A DNA stretch of 64,000 nucleotides from Betaproteobacteria bacterium Ga0077527 (GCA_001464815.1 LNDW01000026.1:52358-116357), one strand, 5' to 3'. Shown: positions 18,593-28,359, counted from the stretch's first letter. Numbers and translations: made by a program. Notes: generated from the sequence alone by a model not told the origin.

Positions 18593-19696
18593 TCAGTTCG
18601 CAGCCCTGGCGCGCGGCAGACGCAGCTTGCGCAGTGCTTCCAGTGTTTCGGCAAGATCGGGCAGCTCAACCTGCAACTGTGCCGCCTGCAGCTTGCGCAG
18701 GGTGCTCCCGGCCGCGATGACCGCGGCATCCTTGCGCTCAAAGTGTGTGTCCAGCGCGGTCAGCGCGGCGCGCAGATCACCCTGATAGGCGCGGGTGTCG
18801 CGGGTGAGCAGCGCGAGCCGCGCGCTGGACAGCCGGAGCTTGAGGTTTTCACGCAGGAAATAAGCCTGGTCCGGAGCGAGTAGCGTGGCATCCTGCACCC
18901 CGCCCCTTTGGATGCGCACCAGTTGCCGCAATTCGGACCAGGCTTCGCGCAGGGCACGCTCCCAGCCTGGCGCAGCGTTTGCTGCGGCGCCGTTGTCCGC
19001 CGCGCCTTTGTCAGCGATTTTGTCGGGCCGCGCGCGGGCATCCATCGCCAGCGGCAATTTGTCGATCACGGCGATCACATCATCAAGCCGCGCGCTGCTG
19101 CCGTAGATGTCGGTCAGCGGCAGCGCCTTGAGTTTTTCGACATCCCGCGCCAGCGCGCGCTTGAGATTGGCGTAACGCGGCTGATCGAGGCGCTGCAGCC
19201 TTGCCTCGGCGTTTTCCAGGCCGATCAGCGCGGCACGCACGTTGGCGGCGATCTGCAACTGCTGGCTGGCGAGCAGCACCGATTGCTCGATGTCGGCGAA
19301 GGCCCATTCATCGCGGTTGCGCGAAAGCTCCTGATACAGCGCTTCCAGCGCGATCTGCTGGCTTTGGGATTCGGCCAATTTCGCTTCGAGCACACCGAGC
19401 TTGACCTCGGCCTCGCGCAGCGCGTTGGCGGCCTGCGCCGAACGGCTAGCAGCCTCCTTGTTCTGGGCATCCATCTCGGCAAGGCGGCGCGCCAGCTCGC
19501 GGCGCAGGTCGTCATCGGCGCCACGGTCCTGAACCCAGTGCACGGCACCAAACACGACGGCGAGCGCGGCAAGAAACAGCGCGGCGATTACCGGGCGTGA
19601 CATCACCGGTGCGGTCGTCTGGGAAGACGCCGGGGTCAGGGGTTCAACCACTTGCTGCTCCGGCATTTTTTCCGTTTTTTGTGCGGTATCACTCAT
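18593..19696 (-). CDS. hemX: HemX-family membrane protein (uroporphyrinogen-III methylase-like annotation)
   Basis: This protein of 367 residues has a short cytoplasmic N-terminus, one transmembrane helix (about 33-55) and a long periplasmic or cytoplasmic coiled-coil (about 60-120, rich in Ala/Glu/Leu). The conserved HemX domain follows (LVRIQRGGVQDATLLAPDQAYFL). The family is often annotated as uroporphyrinogen-III C-methyltransferase, but no SAM-binding motif is visible, so that activity should not be assumed. It lies between hemD and hemY. Confidence 0.9.
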   Translation of the reverse strand: MSDTAQKTEKMPEQQVVEPLTPASSQTTAPVMSRPVIAALFLAALAVVFGAVHWVQDRGADDDLRRELARRLAEMDAQNKEAASRSAQAANALREAEVKLGVLEAKLAESQSQQIALEALYQELSRNRDEWAFADIEQSVLLASQQLQIAANVRAALIGLENAEARLQRLDQPRYANLKRALARDVEKLKALPLTDIYGSSARLDDVIAVIDKLPLAMDARARPDKIADKGAADNGAAANAAPGWERALREAWSELRQLVRIQRGGVQDATLLAPDQAYFLRENLKLRLSSARLALLTRDTRAYQGDLRAALTALDTHFERKDAAVIAAGSTLRKLQAAQLQVELPDLAETLEALRKLRLPRARAAN

Positions 19697-19738
19697 GCGT
19701 TCGAGAATAACACGCAGCCCCGCGGCCCCAGACGCGAT

Positions 19739-20506
19739 TCATGGCTGAAAATGCATGCGCAGCGCCGCCAACAATCCGCGATCGCCGGCATCCGTTGTGA
19801 TCACGCGGGCACAGCCCCGTTCACCCGCCACCGCGGCAATCCGCGGATGCGGCACGAACAGCGGCGTCGCACGCAACGCTGCTTCACCGGTGGAACCGAG
19901 CATCACAAAAAGATTGTGCAGGCCTTCGCTGCTGGTCACCGTCACCGCATCGACCTCGCCGCGAGCCCAGGCCGCGAGCAGGGGCGCGGCATCGGCCTGC
20001 GGCCGTTCACGGCGGTAACACTCGACCACTTCAACTGCCGCGCCGCGTTCACGCAGCGCTTCAGCAAGAAATTCGCGGCCGCCGTTGCCACGAAAAATCA
20101 CCACCCGCCGGCCTGCCGCCGATTGCAGCAAGGGCGTGCCGAGCAGACCTTCACTGTCAAAGCGCTGCGCCGGCACGGTGACTCCGGTCACACCCTGTGC
20201 CGCCAGCACCGCGGCACCACCGGGGCCCACCGCGGCGGCGGCCAGTGTCGCCGGCCAGCGCCGGCGCGCAGTGATGCGGCCCAGCGCGCGCTCCGCGGCA
20301 TTGGGGCTGATAAAAATCGCGATATGGTAATCGTCCAGCCGGTCGATCAGCGCATCGAGTTCGGCGGTGTTTTCAGTGTCGCGGATCTCGATCACCGGAA
20401 ACCGGAACACGCGGCCACCGGCTTCGGCAATCATCGCCGCGAGTGCCGCGGACTGCTGCTGTGGACGGGTGATGACGATGCCGCGGTCAGCGAGTGCCGC
20501 ACTCAT
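19739..20506 (-). CDS. hemD: Uroporphyrinogen-III synthase
   Basis: HemD closes hydroxymethylbilane to uroporphyrinogen III with inversion of ring D. The sequence is poorly conserved across the family, but the 255 residues show the typical two-domain pattern. [19 protein letters not shown] lies near the start. The later block [17 protein letters not shown] is the best-conserved stretch, followed by a C-terminal [10 protein letters not shown]. The start overlaps the hemC stop by 4 bases, which confirms the assignment. Confidence 0.93.
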   Translation of the reverse strand: MSAALADRGIVITRPQQQSAALAAMIAEAGGRVFRFPVIEIRDTENTAELDALIDRLDDYHIAIFISPNAAERALGRITARRRWPATLAAAAVGPGGAAVLAAQGVTGVTVPAQRFDSEGLLGTPLLQSAAGRRVVIFRGNGGREFLAEALRERGAAVEVVECYRRERPQADAAPLLAAWARGEVDAVTVTSSEGLHNLFVMLGSTGEAALRATPLFVPHPRIAAVAGERGCARVITTDAGDRGLLAALRMHFQP

Positions 20507-21474
20507 GGTTCAGCAGCCGCGGCAGCAAGAATGTCGCCCGCGCCCTGTGCACGCAGCTCGTCGGCAAGTGCCGCCCCCAGCGCTTCGGCCTCGTCCGCCG
20601 CACCGCTGCGTTCACCGCGTAATACGCGCCGGCCATCGGGTGTGCCAACGAGTCCGCGCAGATGCAGCTGATTGCCGGCGATTTCGGCATAACCGGCCAG
20701 CGGCACATTGCAGCTGCCGGCCAGCCCGCGCGACAGGGCACGCTCGGCGAGTACGCAGTGGCGGGTCGCGGCATGATTGAGCGGCGCCAGCAGTTCGATC
20801 ACGTCGCCGCGGTCGCCGCGGCATTCGATCGCCAGCGCGCCCTGCCCGACCGCGGGCAGGCTGTCCGCTGGCGCAAGCAGTGCGGTGATCCGTTCAACGA
20901 GACCCAGGCGCTTCAGGCCCGCGGCGGCGAGGATGATCGCGTCATATTCAGCGTCATCGAGTTTTTTCAGGCGCGTCTGCACATTGCCGCGCAGCGGTTC
21001 AATGCGCAGCCGCGGATGATTGGCGCGCAACTGGCATTCACGGCGCAGGCTGGAAGTGCCGACCCGTGCGCCATCGGGCAATTCAGCAAGATTGCGGTAA
21101 CGCGTGGAGACAAAGGCATCACGCGGATCGGCGCGTTCAAGGATGGCGGCCAGCGTGAAGCCCGGCGGCAGGTGCATCGGCACATCCTTGGCCGAGTGCA
21201 CCGCGAGGTCGGCGCGACCGTCGGCAAGCGCATCCTCCAGTTCCTTCACGAACAGGCCCTTGCCGCCGATCTTGGCAAGCGAGCTGCCGAGCTTGCGGTC
21301 GCCTTCGGTGGTCATGCCGAGCAGCGTCACCGTGCGCCGTGGATATAATTGCTGCAGCAGTGATTGCACATGCCGCGCCTGCCACAGCGCCAGCGCGGAT
21401 TCCCGCGTGGCAATCACCAGCGGCTGCGATCCGGCATCCGCCTTATTCTCGGACATGGGCACGGACATCATCAC
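20503..21474 (-). CDS. hemC: Hydroxymethylbilane synthase (porphobilinogen deaminase)
   Basis: HemC polymerises four porphobilinogens. The 323 residues contain [16 protein letters not shown], the catalytic-Asp region [10 protein letters not shown] (Asp97), Arg-rich [11 protein letters not shown], and [11 protein letters not shown], where Cys255 carries the dipyrromethane cofactor. An ATG at 21456 (MSENKADAG) is a shorter alternative start. It begins the heme gene array on the minus strand and diverges from a thioredoxin-like gene whose frame runs into the hemC promoter region. Confidence 0.97.
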   Translation of the reverse strand: MMMSVPMSENKADAGSQPLVIATRESALALWQARHVQSLLQQLYPRRTVTLLGMTTEGDRKLGSSLAKIGGKGLFVKELEDALADGRADLAVHSAKDVPMHLPPGFTLAAILERADPRDAFVSTRYRNLAELPDGARVGTSSLRRECQLRANHPRLRIEPLRGNVQTRLKKLDDAEYDAIILAAAGLKRLGLVERITALLAPADSLPAVGQGALAIECRGDRGDVIELLAPLNHAATRHCVLAERALSRGLAGSCNVPLAGYAEIAGNQLHLRGLVGTPDGRRVLRGERSGAADEAEALGAALADELRAQGAGDILAAAAAEP

Positions 21475-21501
21475 GGATTTTATCGTAAACCATTGATTTT
21501 A

Positions 21502-21993
21502 TTGAATAAATTTTGCCGTTTGTTGCTGCTGATTGTAGCATGCAGCAGCGCTGCGACGGCTGCGGCACAACTCGTCCGCGCCGATGACCTGGCACAACTT
21601 GCCGCGGAAGGCCGCAGCAAACGCATGCCCGTGCTGATCGCCTTCATGCAGCAGTCCTGTCCGTATTGCGCGACGGCGCGGCGTGATCATCTGATTCCGC
21701 TGCAAAACGATCCGCAGTGGCGCGACCGGGTGCTGATCCGCGAGATCGATGTCGACCGCGACACGCCCTTGCGCGATTTCAGCGGTGCCGCGACCACCCA
21801 CCGCGCTTTTGCGCGCAGCCTCAAGGTGCGGCGCGTGCCGACGCTGATCGTGTTTGACGGCGCCGGCCAGCCGGTGACGCAGCCGCTCGTTGGCCTCGCG
21901 CTGGAAGATTATTACCGGCTGTACATCGAGCAATCGATTGAAGCGGGGCTGACGAAAATGCGCAGCAATCCGCCGCCAAAGCAAAAACCCTGA
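21502..21993 (+). CDS. Thioredoxin-fold exported protein, probable lipoprotein (SoxW-like)
   Basis: Read from a TTG at 21502 the product is 163 residues. It has a short charged N-terminus, a hydrophobic core and a possible lipobox LIVAC (Cys14). Cleavage after ATAAA by signal peptidase I is the alternative. The mature part has a thioredoxin-like active site CPYC (53-56) in FMQQSCPYCATARRDHL and a cis-Pro region VRRVPTLIVFD. It resembles SoxW/DsbE-like periplasmic reductases. The frame stays open upstream into hemC on the other strand, but no ATG between hemC and the signal peptide supports a longer form. Start uncertain; gene itself well supported. Confidence 0.8.
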   Translation: MNKFCRLLLLIVACSSAATAAAQLVRADDLAQLAAEGRSKRMPVLIAFMQQSCPYCATARRDHLIPLQNDPQWRDRVLIREIDVDRDTPLRDFSGAATTHRAFARSLKVRRVPTLIVFDGAGQPVTQPLVGLALEDYYRLYIEQSIEAGLTKMRSNPPPKQKP

Positions 21994-22000
21994 CCCGGCA

Positions 22001-22759
22001 CTACCTCGCCAGATCGCGCACCACATGCTGCTGGCGGCGGCTGACGGGAATACGCTCATCGAGCCCGGCCAGCAGCACCTGCCAACCACCCTCGGCATCC
22101 CCCTCGGCGCGCTCGAAGCCGCGGATCGCGGCGCGCGACACCAGGCAGTTGCGGTGCACGCGCACAAAACGTTCGGCGAATTCCTGCTCGAGCCGGGTCA
22201 GTGATTCCTCGATCAGGAATTCACGGGCGGCAGTGCGCACGGTGACGTATTTCAGCTCGGCGCGCAGGTACAGCACGTCTTCCAGCGGGATCAGGTGCAC
22301 CTTGCCGCGCTCGGCGGCGCTGAGGCAACTGCGCGGCGTGTTGCGCAGTTCCTGCAGCGCTTCGCCGCGCGGCGGCTGCGCGGCACGTGCGCGCGCCAGC
22401 GCCTCCTGCAGGCGTGCGGCACGGATCGGCTTGAGCAGGTAATCAACGGCATGCAGATCAAAGGCACGGATCGCATAACTGTCGAAGGCGGTGGCGAAGA
22501 TCACCGCTGGCGGTGGCTCGATCAGGCGCAGATGCTGTGCCACTTCGATGCCGTCCATGCCCGGCATGCGCACGTCCAGCAGCACCACATCGGGCTGCTC
22601 CGCGGCGGCGAATGCCAGGGCCTCGCGGCCGTTGCCGGCCTCGCCGACCACCGTCAACGGCAGCTCCGGGCTGATATCGGCAAGCAGGTCGCGCATCCGG
22701 CTGCGTGCTGGAGCCTCGTCATCAACAATCAGTATTTTCAGCGCCGGGGTGTTCATCAC
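22001..22759 (-). CDS. LytTR-family response regulator (AlgR-like)
   Basis: The 252 residues have a receiver domain (about 7-125) with the acidic pair in IVDDEAPARSR, the phosphorylation site Asp62 in VVLLDVRMPGMDG, and a later VDYLLKP with the conserved Lys. The C-terminal LytTR DNA-binding domain follows (about 145-250, with EFAERFVRVHRNCLVSR). The start overlaps the stop of the sensor kinase gene by 4 bases. The pair beside hemC and argH mirrors algZ-algR of Pseudomonas; whether it controls polysaccharide genes here is not shown. Confidence 0.93.
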   Translation of the reverse strand: MMNTPALKILIVDDEAPARSRMRDLLADISPELPLTVVGEAGNGREALAFAAAEQPDVVLLDVRMPGMDGIEVAQHLRLIEPPPAVIFATAFDSYAIRAFDLHAVDYLLKPIRAARLQEALARARAAQPPRGEALQELRNTPRSCLSAAERGKVHLIPLEDVLYLRAELKYVTVRTAAREFLIEESLTRLEQEFAERFVRVHRNCLVSRAAIRGFERAEGDAEGGWQVLLAGLDERIPVSRRQQHVVRDLAR

Positions 22760-23784
22760 GGCCTTGTTTTTACCTCATTTTTGACATAAGGCATCGCCAT
22801 CCGTACTTCATAACTGTCCTCGCCGACGCGCGTCACCAGCTCGGCGGCCACATCAAAATGCAGCTGCAGGCGTTCGCGGATGTTGCCCACCGCCATCTTG
22901 TTGCCGGCGTGATGGCCGCCGCTGGCCTTGTACGGATTGCGCAGCACGATGTGCAGGCGGTCGCGGGCGGCGTAGATGTTGATGCTGACGATGCCCGGCG
23001 CCTCGCCCGGTTCGATGCCGTGATAGACCGCGTTCTCGAGCAGCGGCTGCAGGGCCAGCGGCGGAATCAGCGCGTCACCCGGCATCTTGTCGATATGCCA
23101 TTCGACCTGCAGGCGCTCGCCAAGGCGCAGTTTTTCAAGGTTCAGGTACTGGCGGCAGAGTTCGACCTCGTCGGACAGCGGCGCCAGTTCGCGATTGTCG
23201 GCCATCAGCGCACGGAACAGTCCGGCCATGTCCTCGAGCGCGGTTTCGGCCTGTCGCGGCTGCTGGCGCACCAGCGACAACACGGCATTGATGCTGTTGA
23301 ACAGGAAATGCGGACGGATCCGCGCCTGCAGCGCCTGCAACCTCGCCTCGGCCAGCGCCGGCGACAACGCGCGGCTGCGCAGATTGAAATACGCCAGCAA
23401 TGTCGCGGTGACGATCAGCACCACCAGCAGCCAGCGCGTCACCGACACCGGCTCGGTCAGCAGCCAGTCCTGCGCCAGCTGGTGAAGAGTCAATGTCAAT
23501 GCGGTTTCCAGCGCCAGCACTGCGCCAATACCGGCGGCATAAGGCGGCCGGCGCAACCAGGGATCAAGCGCGGAGAGCGCGAGCAGGCTCAGCATCAGCA
23601 TCGGCTCGACCAGCGCGGCATTGGCGGTGAACTGGCGTGCTGCCGCGGGCAGCGTCGGCGCCTCGACCAGCGCCGCCAACAGCGCGATGCCATTCACCAG
23701 CAGCAGGATGCGCAGCAGAATGCCAAGGTTGCGGAAGTCCGGCAGGGCGCTGTGGTGAACGTTATGATTTATACTGCGCGACAT
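22756..23784 (-). CDS. LytS/AlgZ-type sensor histidine kinase
   Basis: The product of 342 residues starts at the ATG at 23784 (MSRSINHNVHHS). Four to five hydrophobic segments (about 18-135) precede a His_kinase domain with ARIRPHFLFNSINAVLSL, in which His159 is the predicted phosphorylation site. A C-terminal ATPase part has PPLALQPLLENAVYHG. The open frame extends 202 codons further upstream, but that part overlaps argH and is a shadow. It is coupled to the LytTR regulator and diverges from argH across 57 bases. Confidence 0.9.
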   Translation of the reverse strand: MSRSINHNVHHSALPDFRNLGILLRILLLVNGIALLAALVEAPTLPAAARQFTANAALVEPMLMLSLLALSALDPWLRRPPYAAGIGAVLALETALTLTLHQLAQDWLLTEPVSVTRWLLVVLIVTATLLAYFNLRSRALSPALAEARLQALQARIRPHFLFNSINAVLSLVRQQPRQAETALEDMAGLFRALMADNRELAPLSDEVELCRQYLNLEKLRLGERLQVEWHIDKMPGDALIPPLALQPLLENAVYHGIEPGEAPGIVSINIYAARDRLHIVLRNPYKASGGHHAGNKMAVGNIRERLQLHFDVAAELVTRVGEDSYEVRMAMPYVKNEVKTRP

Positions 23785-23841
23785 CGCTGTTTTCGTTGCT
23801 GTTTTCCCTCCATTCGATTCTAGCAGTCCCCGCCCAAGCCC

Positions 23842-25260
23842 ATGTCCGCCAAAGAAAAATCCGCGCCCGCACCAGCCAAAGCCGGCGCCAGCAAACCGTG
23901 GTCGGGCCGTTTCAGCGAGCCGGTTGACGAGCTCGTCAAACGCTTCACCGCCTCGGTCGGCTTTGATCACCGCCTGGCCGAGTTCGACATCCAGGGTTCG
24001 CTGGCGCACGCCAAAATGCTGCGCGCGGTGAACATCATCGGCACCGACGACCTCGCCGCGATAGAAAAAGGCCTCGCCGCGATTGCCGGTGAAATCCGCG
24101 CCGGTCAGTTCCAATGGTCGCTCGATCTGGAGGATGTGCACCTGAACATCGAGCGCCGGCTGACCGACATGGTCGGCGACGCCGGCAAGCGCCTGCACAC
24201 CGGCCGCTCGCGCAATGACCAGGTCGCGACCGACGTGCGGCTCTATGTGCGTGCCGGCATTGATCAGGTGCAGGCGCTGATCAAGAACCTGCAGCGCGCG
24301 CTGCTCGACCTCGCCGAAAAACACAGTGACACGGTGATGCCCGGCTTCACCCATCTGCAGGTTGCGCAGCCGGTGTCCTTCGCACACCACCTGCTCGCCT
24401 ATGTCGAGATGCTGACGCGAGATGCGCAGCGTTTTGCCGACTGCCGCAAGCGGGTCAACCGCCTGCCGCTGGGCGCCGCAGCGCTCGCCGGCACCTCATT
24501 TCCGATCGACCGCCAGATGGTGGCGAAGGAACTCGGCTTCGACGGCGTCTGCGAAAACTCGCTGGATGCGGTGTCCGACCGCGACTTCGCGATTGAATTT
24601 GTCGCCGCCGCGGCGCTGGCGATGACCCATCTTTCGCGCTTCAGCGAAGAGCTGATCCTGTGGATGAGCCCGCGCTTCGGCTTCATCGACATCGCCGACC
24701 GCTACTGCACCGGCTCGTCAATCATGCCGCAGAAAAAGAATCCCGACGTCGCCGAACTGGTGCGCGGCAAGACCGGCCGCGTCAACGGCCACCTGGTTGC
24801 GCTGCTGACCCTGATGAAGGGCCAGCCGCTGGCGTACAACAAGGACAACCAGGAAGACAAGGAACCGCTGTTCGACACGCTCGACACACTCACCGCCAGC
24901 CTTGCGGTGTTCGGCGGCATGGTCGGCGGCATCACCGTCAAGCCCGATGCAATGCGCGCCGCGGCGCGCGAGGGTTATGCCACCGCGACCGACCTTGCAG
25001 ACTATCTGGTGAAAAAGGGCCTGCCTTTCCGCGAAGCGCATGAAGTGGTTGCACTGGCGGTGCGCCAGGCCGAAACCCGGCGCTGCGAACTTTCGGACAT
25101 GCCGCTTGAGGAACTGCGCCAGTTCTCGCCACTGATCGGCCCCGATGTGTTCGAGGCGCTGACGCTCGAAGGCTCGATGAAAAGCCGCAGCCATATCGGC
25201 GGCACCGCGCCGGCGCGGGTCAAGGCCGCCATCGCCAAGGCGCGCAAGCTGCTGGCCTGA
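23842..25260 (+). CDS. argH: Argininosuccinate lyase
   Basis: ArgH splits argininosuccinate to arginine and fumarate, the last step of arginine synthesis. The 472 residues have the N-terminal [15 protein letters not shown], the first active-site block [16 protein letters not shown], and the fumarase/lyase superfamily signature [12 protein letters not shown] starting at residue 291. A Lys/Ala-rich extension of about 15 residues precedes the conserved part. It is divergent from the sensor kinase gene. Confidence 0.97.
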   Translation: MSAKEKSAPAPAKAGASKPWSGRFSEPVDELVKRFTASVGFDHRLAEFDIQGSLAHAKMLRAVNIIGTDDLAAIEKGLAAIAGEIRAGQFQWSLDLEDVHLNIERRLTDMVGDAGKRLHTGRSRNDQVATDVRLYVRAGIDQVQALIKNLQRALLDLAEKHSDTVMPGFTHLQVAQPVSFAHHLLAYVEMLTRDAQRFADCRKRVNRLPLGAAALAGTSFPIDRQMVAKELGFDGVCENSLDAVSDRDFAIEFVAAAALAMTHLSRFSEELILWMSPRFGFIDIADRYCTGSSIMPQKKNPDVAELVRGKTGRVNGHLVALLTLMKGQPLAYNKDNQEDKEPLFDTLDTLTASLAVFGGMVGGITVKPDAMRAAAREGYATATDLADYLVKKGLPFREAHEVVALAVRQAETRRCELSDMPLEELRQFSPLIGPDVFEALTLEGSMKSRSHIGGTAPARVKAAIAKARKLLA

Positions 25261-25321
25261 ACGGTTTGTTGTTCACTCGACACCGTTTGGGCTGAGCCTG
25301 CCGAAGCCGCTTGCGCTGCAC

Positions 25322-25371
25322 GCCCTTCGACAGAGCCCGCCCTGAGCTTGTCGAAGGGCTCAGGGCGAACG
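25322..25371. repeat. Palindromic intergenic repeat unit
   Basis: GCCCTTCGACA (25322-25332) is the inverse of TGTCGAAGGGC, and the unit continues as CTCAGGGCGAACGG. A degenerate copy of part of it precedes at 25281-25312. Sequences of this type recur between genes in many proteobacteria. It lies between the ends of argH and the convergent LacI gene and could act as a terminator or mRNA stabiliser. Copy number elsewhere cannot be judged from this window. Confidence 0.6.
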
Positions 25372-25390
25372 GTTTTGGTTGACCAGAAAT

Positions 25391-26416
25391 TTAAGCGACG
25401 GGTTTTGCCGTGCTGCCCCTGACCACCAGTTCGGTCGGCAGCTTGCAGCGCAAATCCACCGCCTTGCCTTCCAGCCGCATCAGCAGGTGATTCGCGGCAT
25501 ACGCGCCCAGTTCCGCGGTCGGAAAACGCATCGTGGTCAGCGCAGGATTCATCAGCGCCGCCAGTTCCATGTCGTCAAAGCCGGTGATCGACACATCACC
25601 CGGCACCGTCAGGCCGCGGGCATGACATTCGGCGATCGCGCCGATCGCCAGCACGTCGTTGCCGCAGATCACCGCGGTTGGCGCTTCGCCGGCGCCAAAC
25701 ACCTCACTCAGACCTTCGCGTCCGCCGGTATGCGTGTAGGGCTTTTCGACGACGTATTGCGCCGGCAGCCCGATGCCGCGCGAGGCCAGGGCAGCACGCA
25801 CACCGGACAGGCGCTCCTGCGCGCGTTCATTGCTGGCCGTGATGCCTGACACCATCGCAAAGCGGCGGTGACCCAGATCCAGCAGGTGATCCGTGATGCG
25901 CACCGCGGCCGCCCGGTTGTCGAAACCGACACAGGGATGATTGCCGCTTTCATCAAAAGCCCAGGTCAGCACATAGGGCACGCCATTGGCCTCAAGCATC
26001 CGGTAAATATCCGGGTGGTGGGTGGTGCCAAGCAGCACCAGGCCATCGACACCACGCTCGATCAGTGTGCGTGTGACGCGCGCTTCAATATCCGCGTCAA
26101 AATCATGACTGGCCAGCAGCAGCACATAACCTGCGGCATCCAGGGTGCGTTGCAGGGCGGCAATGGTATTCGCAAAAATCGCGTTTTCAAGCGTCGGCAG
26201 CACCGCGCCTATGGTGTGGGTGCGGCGCGAGGCCAGCGCACGCGCCGCGCCGTGCGCGACATAGCCGAGGCTGCTCGCAGCCTGCTGCACGCGCTCGAGC
26301 GTGCGCGCCTTGACCTTTTGCGGCAGGGTCAGCGCCCGCGACACGGTGGCGGTGGATACCTTGGCCAGCCGGGCGACGTCGGCCAGGCGCGCGGCGCGGG
26401 GAAATTTGTCGGTCAT
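25391..26416 (-). CDS. LacI-family transcriptional regulator
   Basis: The 341 residues have a LacI helix-turn-helix at about 10-32 (LADVARLAKVSTATVSRAL) with a hinge helix ending ALASRRTHTIG. A periplasmic-binding-protein-like effector domain follows (VDGLVLLGTTHHPD, AVICGNDVLAIGAI, GDVSITGFDDMELAA). It lies downstream of the Xsc-type gene on the same strand, separated by a terminator. A perfect LacI/CRE-type palindrome (28339-28354) in the xsc promoter is the likely target. The effector is unknown; similarity is to the GntR/sugar-acid branch. Confidence 0.93.
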   Translation of the reverse strand: MTDKFPRAARLADVARLAKVSTATVSRALTLPQKVKARTLERVQQAASSLGYVAHGAARALASRRTHTIGAVLPTLENAIFANTIAALQRTLDAAGYVLLLASHDFDADIEARVTRTLIERGVDGLVLLGTTHHPDIYRMLEANGVPYVLTWAFDESGNHPCVGFDNRAAAVRITDHLLDLGHRRFAMVSGITASNERAQERLSGVRAALASRGIGLPAQYVVEKPYTHTGGREGLSEVFGAGEAPTAVICGNDVLAIGAIAECHARGLTVPGDVSITGFDDMELAALMNPALTTMRFPTAELGAYAANHLLMRLEGKAVDLRCKLPTELVVRGSTAKPVA

Positions 26417-26430
26417 CGCTTGATGCGCTC

Positions 26431-26460
26431 AAAAAAAGCCGGCGCTGGCCGGCTTTTTTT
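26431..26460 (-). terminator. Bidirectional-looking terminator after the xsc gene
   Basis: A stem AAAAAAAGCCGGC / GCCGGCTTTTTTT has a 4-base loop. On the minus strand it lies 17 bases beyond the xsc stop and 15 before the lacI start, so the regulator probably has its own promoter or depends on read-through. Confidence 0.85.
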
Positions 26461-26476
26461 GCTCAGGCTCCGGCAC

Positions 26477-28249
26477 TCAGCGGTACTGCTTGGCGCTGAA
26501 CTTGCGGTACTTCGGCAGCAGGCGCTTCGGCTGGCGGAAGGCGTCGCGGCGGAACGGATCGCCGAGCTCCTGCGTCAGCATCATGTTGATGACGGTGGGT
26601 TTGTTCGAACGCACCGCCGCGCGCAGCGCGTCGCCCACCTCATCGACATGCTCGACGGTAAGCCCCTGCGCGCCCATCGCTTCGGCAACCTCGGCGAAGT
26701 TCGGGTTCTGCAAGTTGGTGCCTAGGTAGCGGTTCTCGAAATAGTCGACCTGGTTTTTCTTTTCTGCGCCCCACTGGCCGTTGTTGAAAACCACGGCCAC
26801 TGCCGGGATTTTTTCGCGCACGCAGGTCATCACTTCGTTCAGGCTCATCCCCCAGGCGCCGTCGCCGACATAGGCAATCGCCGGGCGGTCAGGGCGGCCG
26901 ACCTTGGCGCCCATCGCCGCCGGGAAGGCGTAACCGCAGTTGCCAAAGCTCATCGCGGCGAGGAAGGACGGTGCCTGGTCAAAATGCAGATAGCTGTTCG
27001 ACACCGAGCAGACGTTGCCGATGTCGGTGGACACCATCGCGTTTTTCGGCATCGCGCGGGACAGCGCGGCGAGCGCCTGGCGCGGGCCGATGCGGGTCTT
27101 GGTGTTCGGCGAAGGCCATTTGTCGAGTTCTTCGGCCCAGGCTTTTTTCTCTTTCTGGATTTCGGCGATACGCGCCTTGTTCGGCACCAGTTTGGCTATC
27201 GCCTTCACCCGTTCGAGCAACGCGACCGCGGCAAGTTTGGCATCGCCGCAGATGCCGACCGTGGTTTTCTTGACCAGGCCGAGCATGCGTGAATCGGCAT
27301 CGACCTGGATGATCTTCGCATCCTTCGGCCAGTAGTCGAGACCGTGCTGCGGCAGCGTGCCGAAAGGCCCGAGGCGCGAGCCCAGCGCCAGCACCACATC
27401 GGCCTTGGCGATCAGCTTCATCGCCGCCTTCGATCCCTGGTAGCCGAGCGGGCCGCAGCACAGCGGATGGCTGGCCGGAAAGGAATCGTTATGCAGATAG
27501 GAATTGACCACCGGCGCGCTGAGGTACTCGGCAAGAGCCGCGCACTCCTTGATGCCGCCGGCCATGATCACGCCGCCGCCGGACAGGATCACCGGGAATT
27601 TGGCGCGGGCCAGCATCCGCGCTGCGGCATCGAGGGTTTCCGGACCACCGGCGCCACGTTCGAGCTTGTGCGGCTGCGGGATTTCGTAATCACCCTCGCC
27701 ATAGAAATAGTCGCGCGGGATGTTGACCTGCACCGGGCCGCGCTCGGCCATCGCGATGTCGAAGGCGCGGCCGGTCAGTTCGGCAATACGCAGCGGCGAA
27801 TTGACGTGCACCTGCCACTTGGTGATCTTGGAAAAAATCGGCATCTGCTCGGTTTCCTGGAAACCGCCGAGGCCCATGCTCAGGCTGCCCGACTCCGGCG
27901 TGATGCAGACCACCGGCGAATGCGCCCAGTACGCGGCGGCGATGCCGGTGACGAAGTTGGTGATGCCGGGGCCGTTCTGCGCGATGCACACGCCGTGTTT
28001 GCCGGTGACCCGCGAGTAGCCGTCGGCCATGTGCGCGGCATTCTGTTCGTGCGCCACTGAAAGGAAACGGATGCCCGCCAGCGGAAACAGGTCGTGGGCA
28101 TCCATGTAGGCGGAGCCGACAATTCCAAAAGTATCCTTCACGCCCTGCGCCACCAGTGTTTCAACAAAGGCCTCGGACGGCGTCATCCGCACCTTGCCGC
28201 CGGCGGCGATGGCCTTCGCCACATTCTTGCTGTCTGCCATGCTGTTCAT
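26477..28249 (-). CDS. xsc: Sulfoacetaldehyde acetyltransferase-type TPP enzyme
   Basis: This thiamine-diphosphate enzyme of the acetolactate-synthase superfamily has 590 residues. It carries the conserved TPP glutamate (Glu68 in SVAHEQNAAHMADGYSR). It shows features characteristic of Xsc rather than IlvB: FGIVGSAYMDAHDLFP, GGFQETEQMPIF, GPLGYQGSKAAM, NGQWGAEKKNQ and the C-terminal LTQELGDPFRRDA. The TPP/Mg motif begins GDGAWGMS near residue 459. Xsc converts sulfoacetaldehyde and phosphate to acetyl phosphate and sulfite. The nearby TauE/SafE exporter fits sulfite disposal. No pta gene is adjacent. A related oxo-acid TPP enzyme remains possible. Confidence 0.82.
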   Translation of the reverse strand: MNSMADSKNVAKAIAAGGKVRMTPSEAFVETLVAQGVKDTFGIVGSAYMDAHDLFPLAGIRFLSVAHEQNAAHMADGYSRVTGKHGVCIAQNGPGITNFVTGIAAAYWAHSPVVCITPESGSLSMGLGGFQETEQMPIFSKITKWQVHVNSPLRIAELTGRAFDIAMAERGPVQVNIPRDYFYGEGDYEIPQPHKLERGAGGPETLDAAARMLARAKFPVILSGGGVIMAGGIKECAALAEYLSAPVVNSYLHNDSFPASHPLCCGPLGYQGSKAAMKLIAKADVVLALGSRLGPFGTLPQHGLDYWPKDAKIIQVDADSRMLGLVKKTTVGICGDAKLAAVALLERVKAIAKLVPNKARIAEIQKEKKAWAEELDKWPSPNTKTRIGPRQALAALSRAMPKNAMVSTDIGNVCSVSNSYLHFDQAPSFLAAMSFGNCGYAFPAAMGAKVGRPDRPAIAYVGDGAWGMSLNEVMTCVREKIPAVAVVFNNGQWGAEKKNQVDYFENRYLGTNLQNPNFAEVAEAMGAQGLTVEHVDEVGDALRAAVRSNKPTVINMMLTQELGDPFRRDAFRQPKRLLPKYRKFSAKQYR

Positions 28250-28338
28250 GTCATTTCCTCCGAGCAGGGTGTTGCGGTTGAGGGCGGCGTCGGTCGCGCC
28301 ACCGCGAGGCTGGCATCATACGCCGGCCACCCAAGCAG

Positions 28339-28354
28339 CTGCAAGCGCTTGCAG
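28339..28354. promoter_or_regulatory. LacI/CRE-type operator at the xsc promoter
   Basis: CTGCAAGCGCTTGCAG is a perfect 16-base palindrome with the central CG. It fits the general LacI-family/CRE pattern TGNAANCGNTNNCA. It lies immediately downstream of a -10-like TATAAT for xsc (28365-28360 on the minus strand), over the expected transcription start, a classic repression position. The LacI gene encoded just beyond xsc is the natural candidate to bind it. Confidence 0.75.
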
Positions 28355-28359
28355 AAACC

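Noticed and set aside
18593..19696. Uroporphyrinogen-III methyltransferase activity for HemX
   Set aside because: No SAM-binding motif is present; only the historical annotation supports it.
22756..24390. 544-codon version of the sensor kinase
   Set aside because: The extra 202 codons overlap argH and have no kinase or membrane features; the ATG at 23784 was used.
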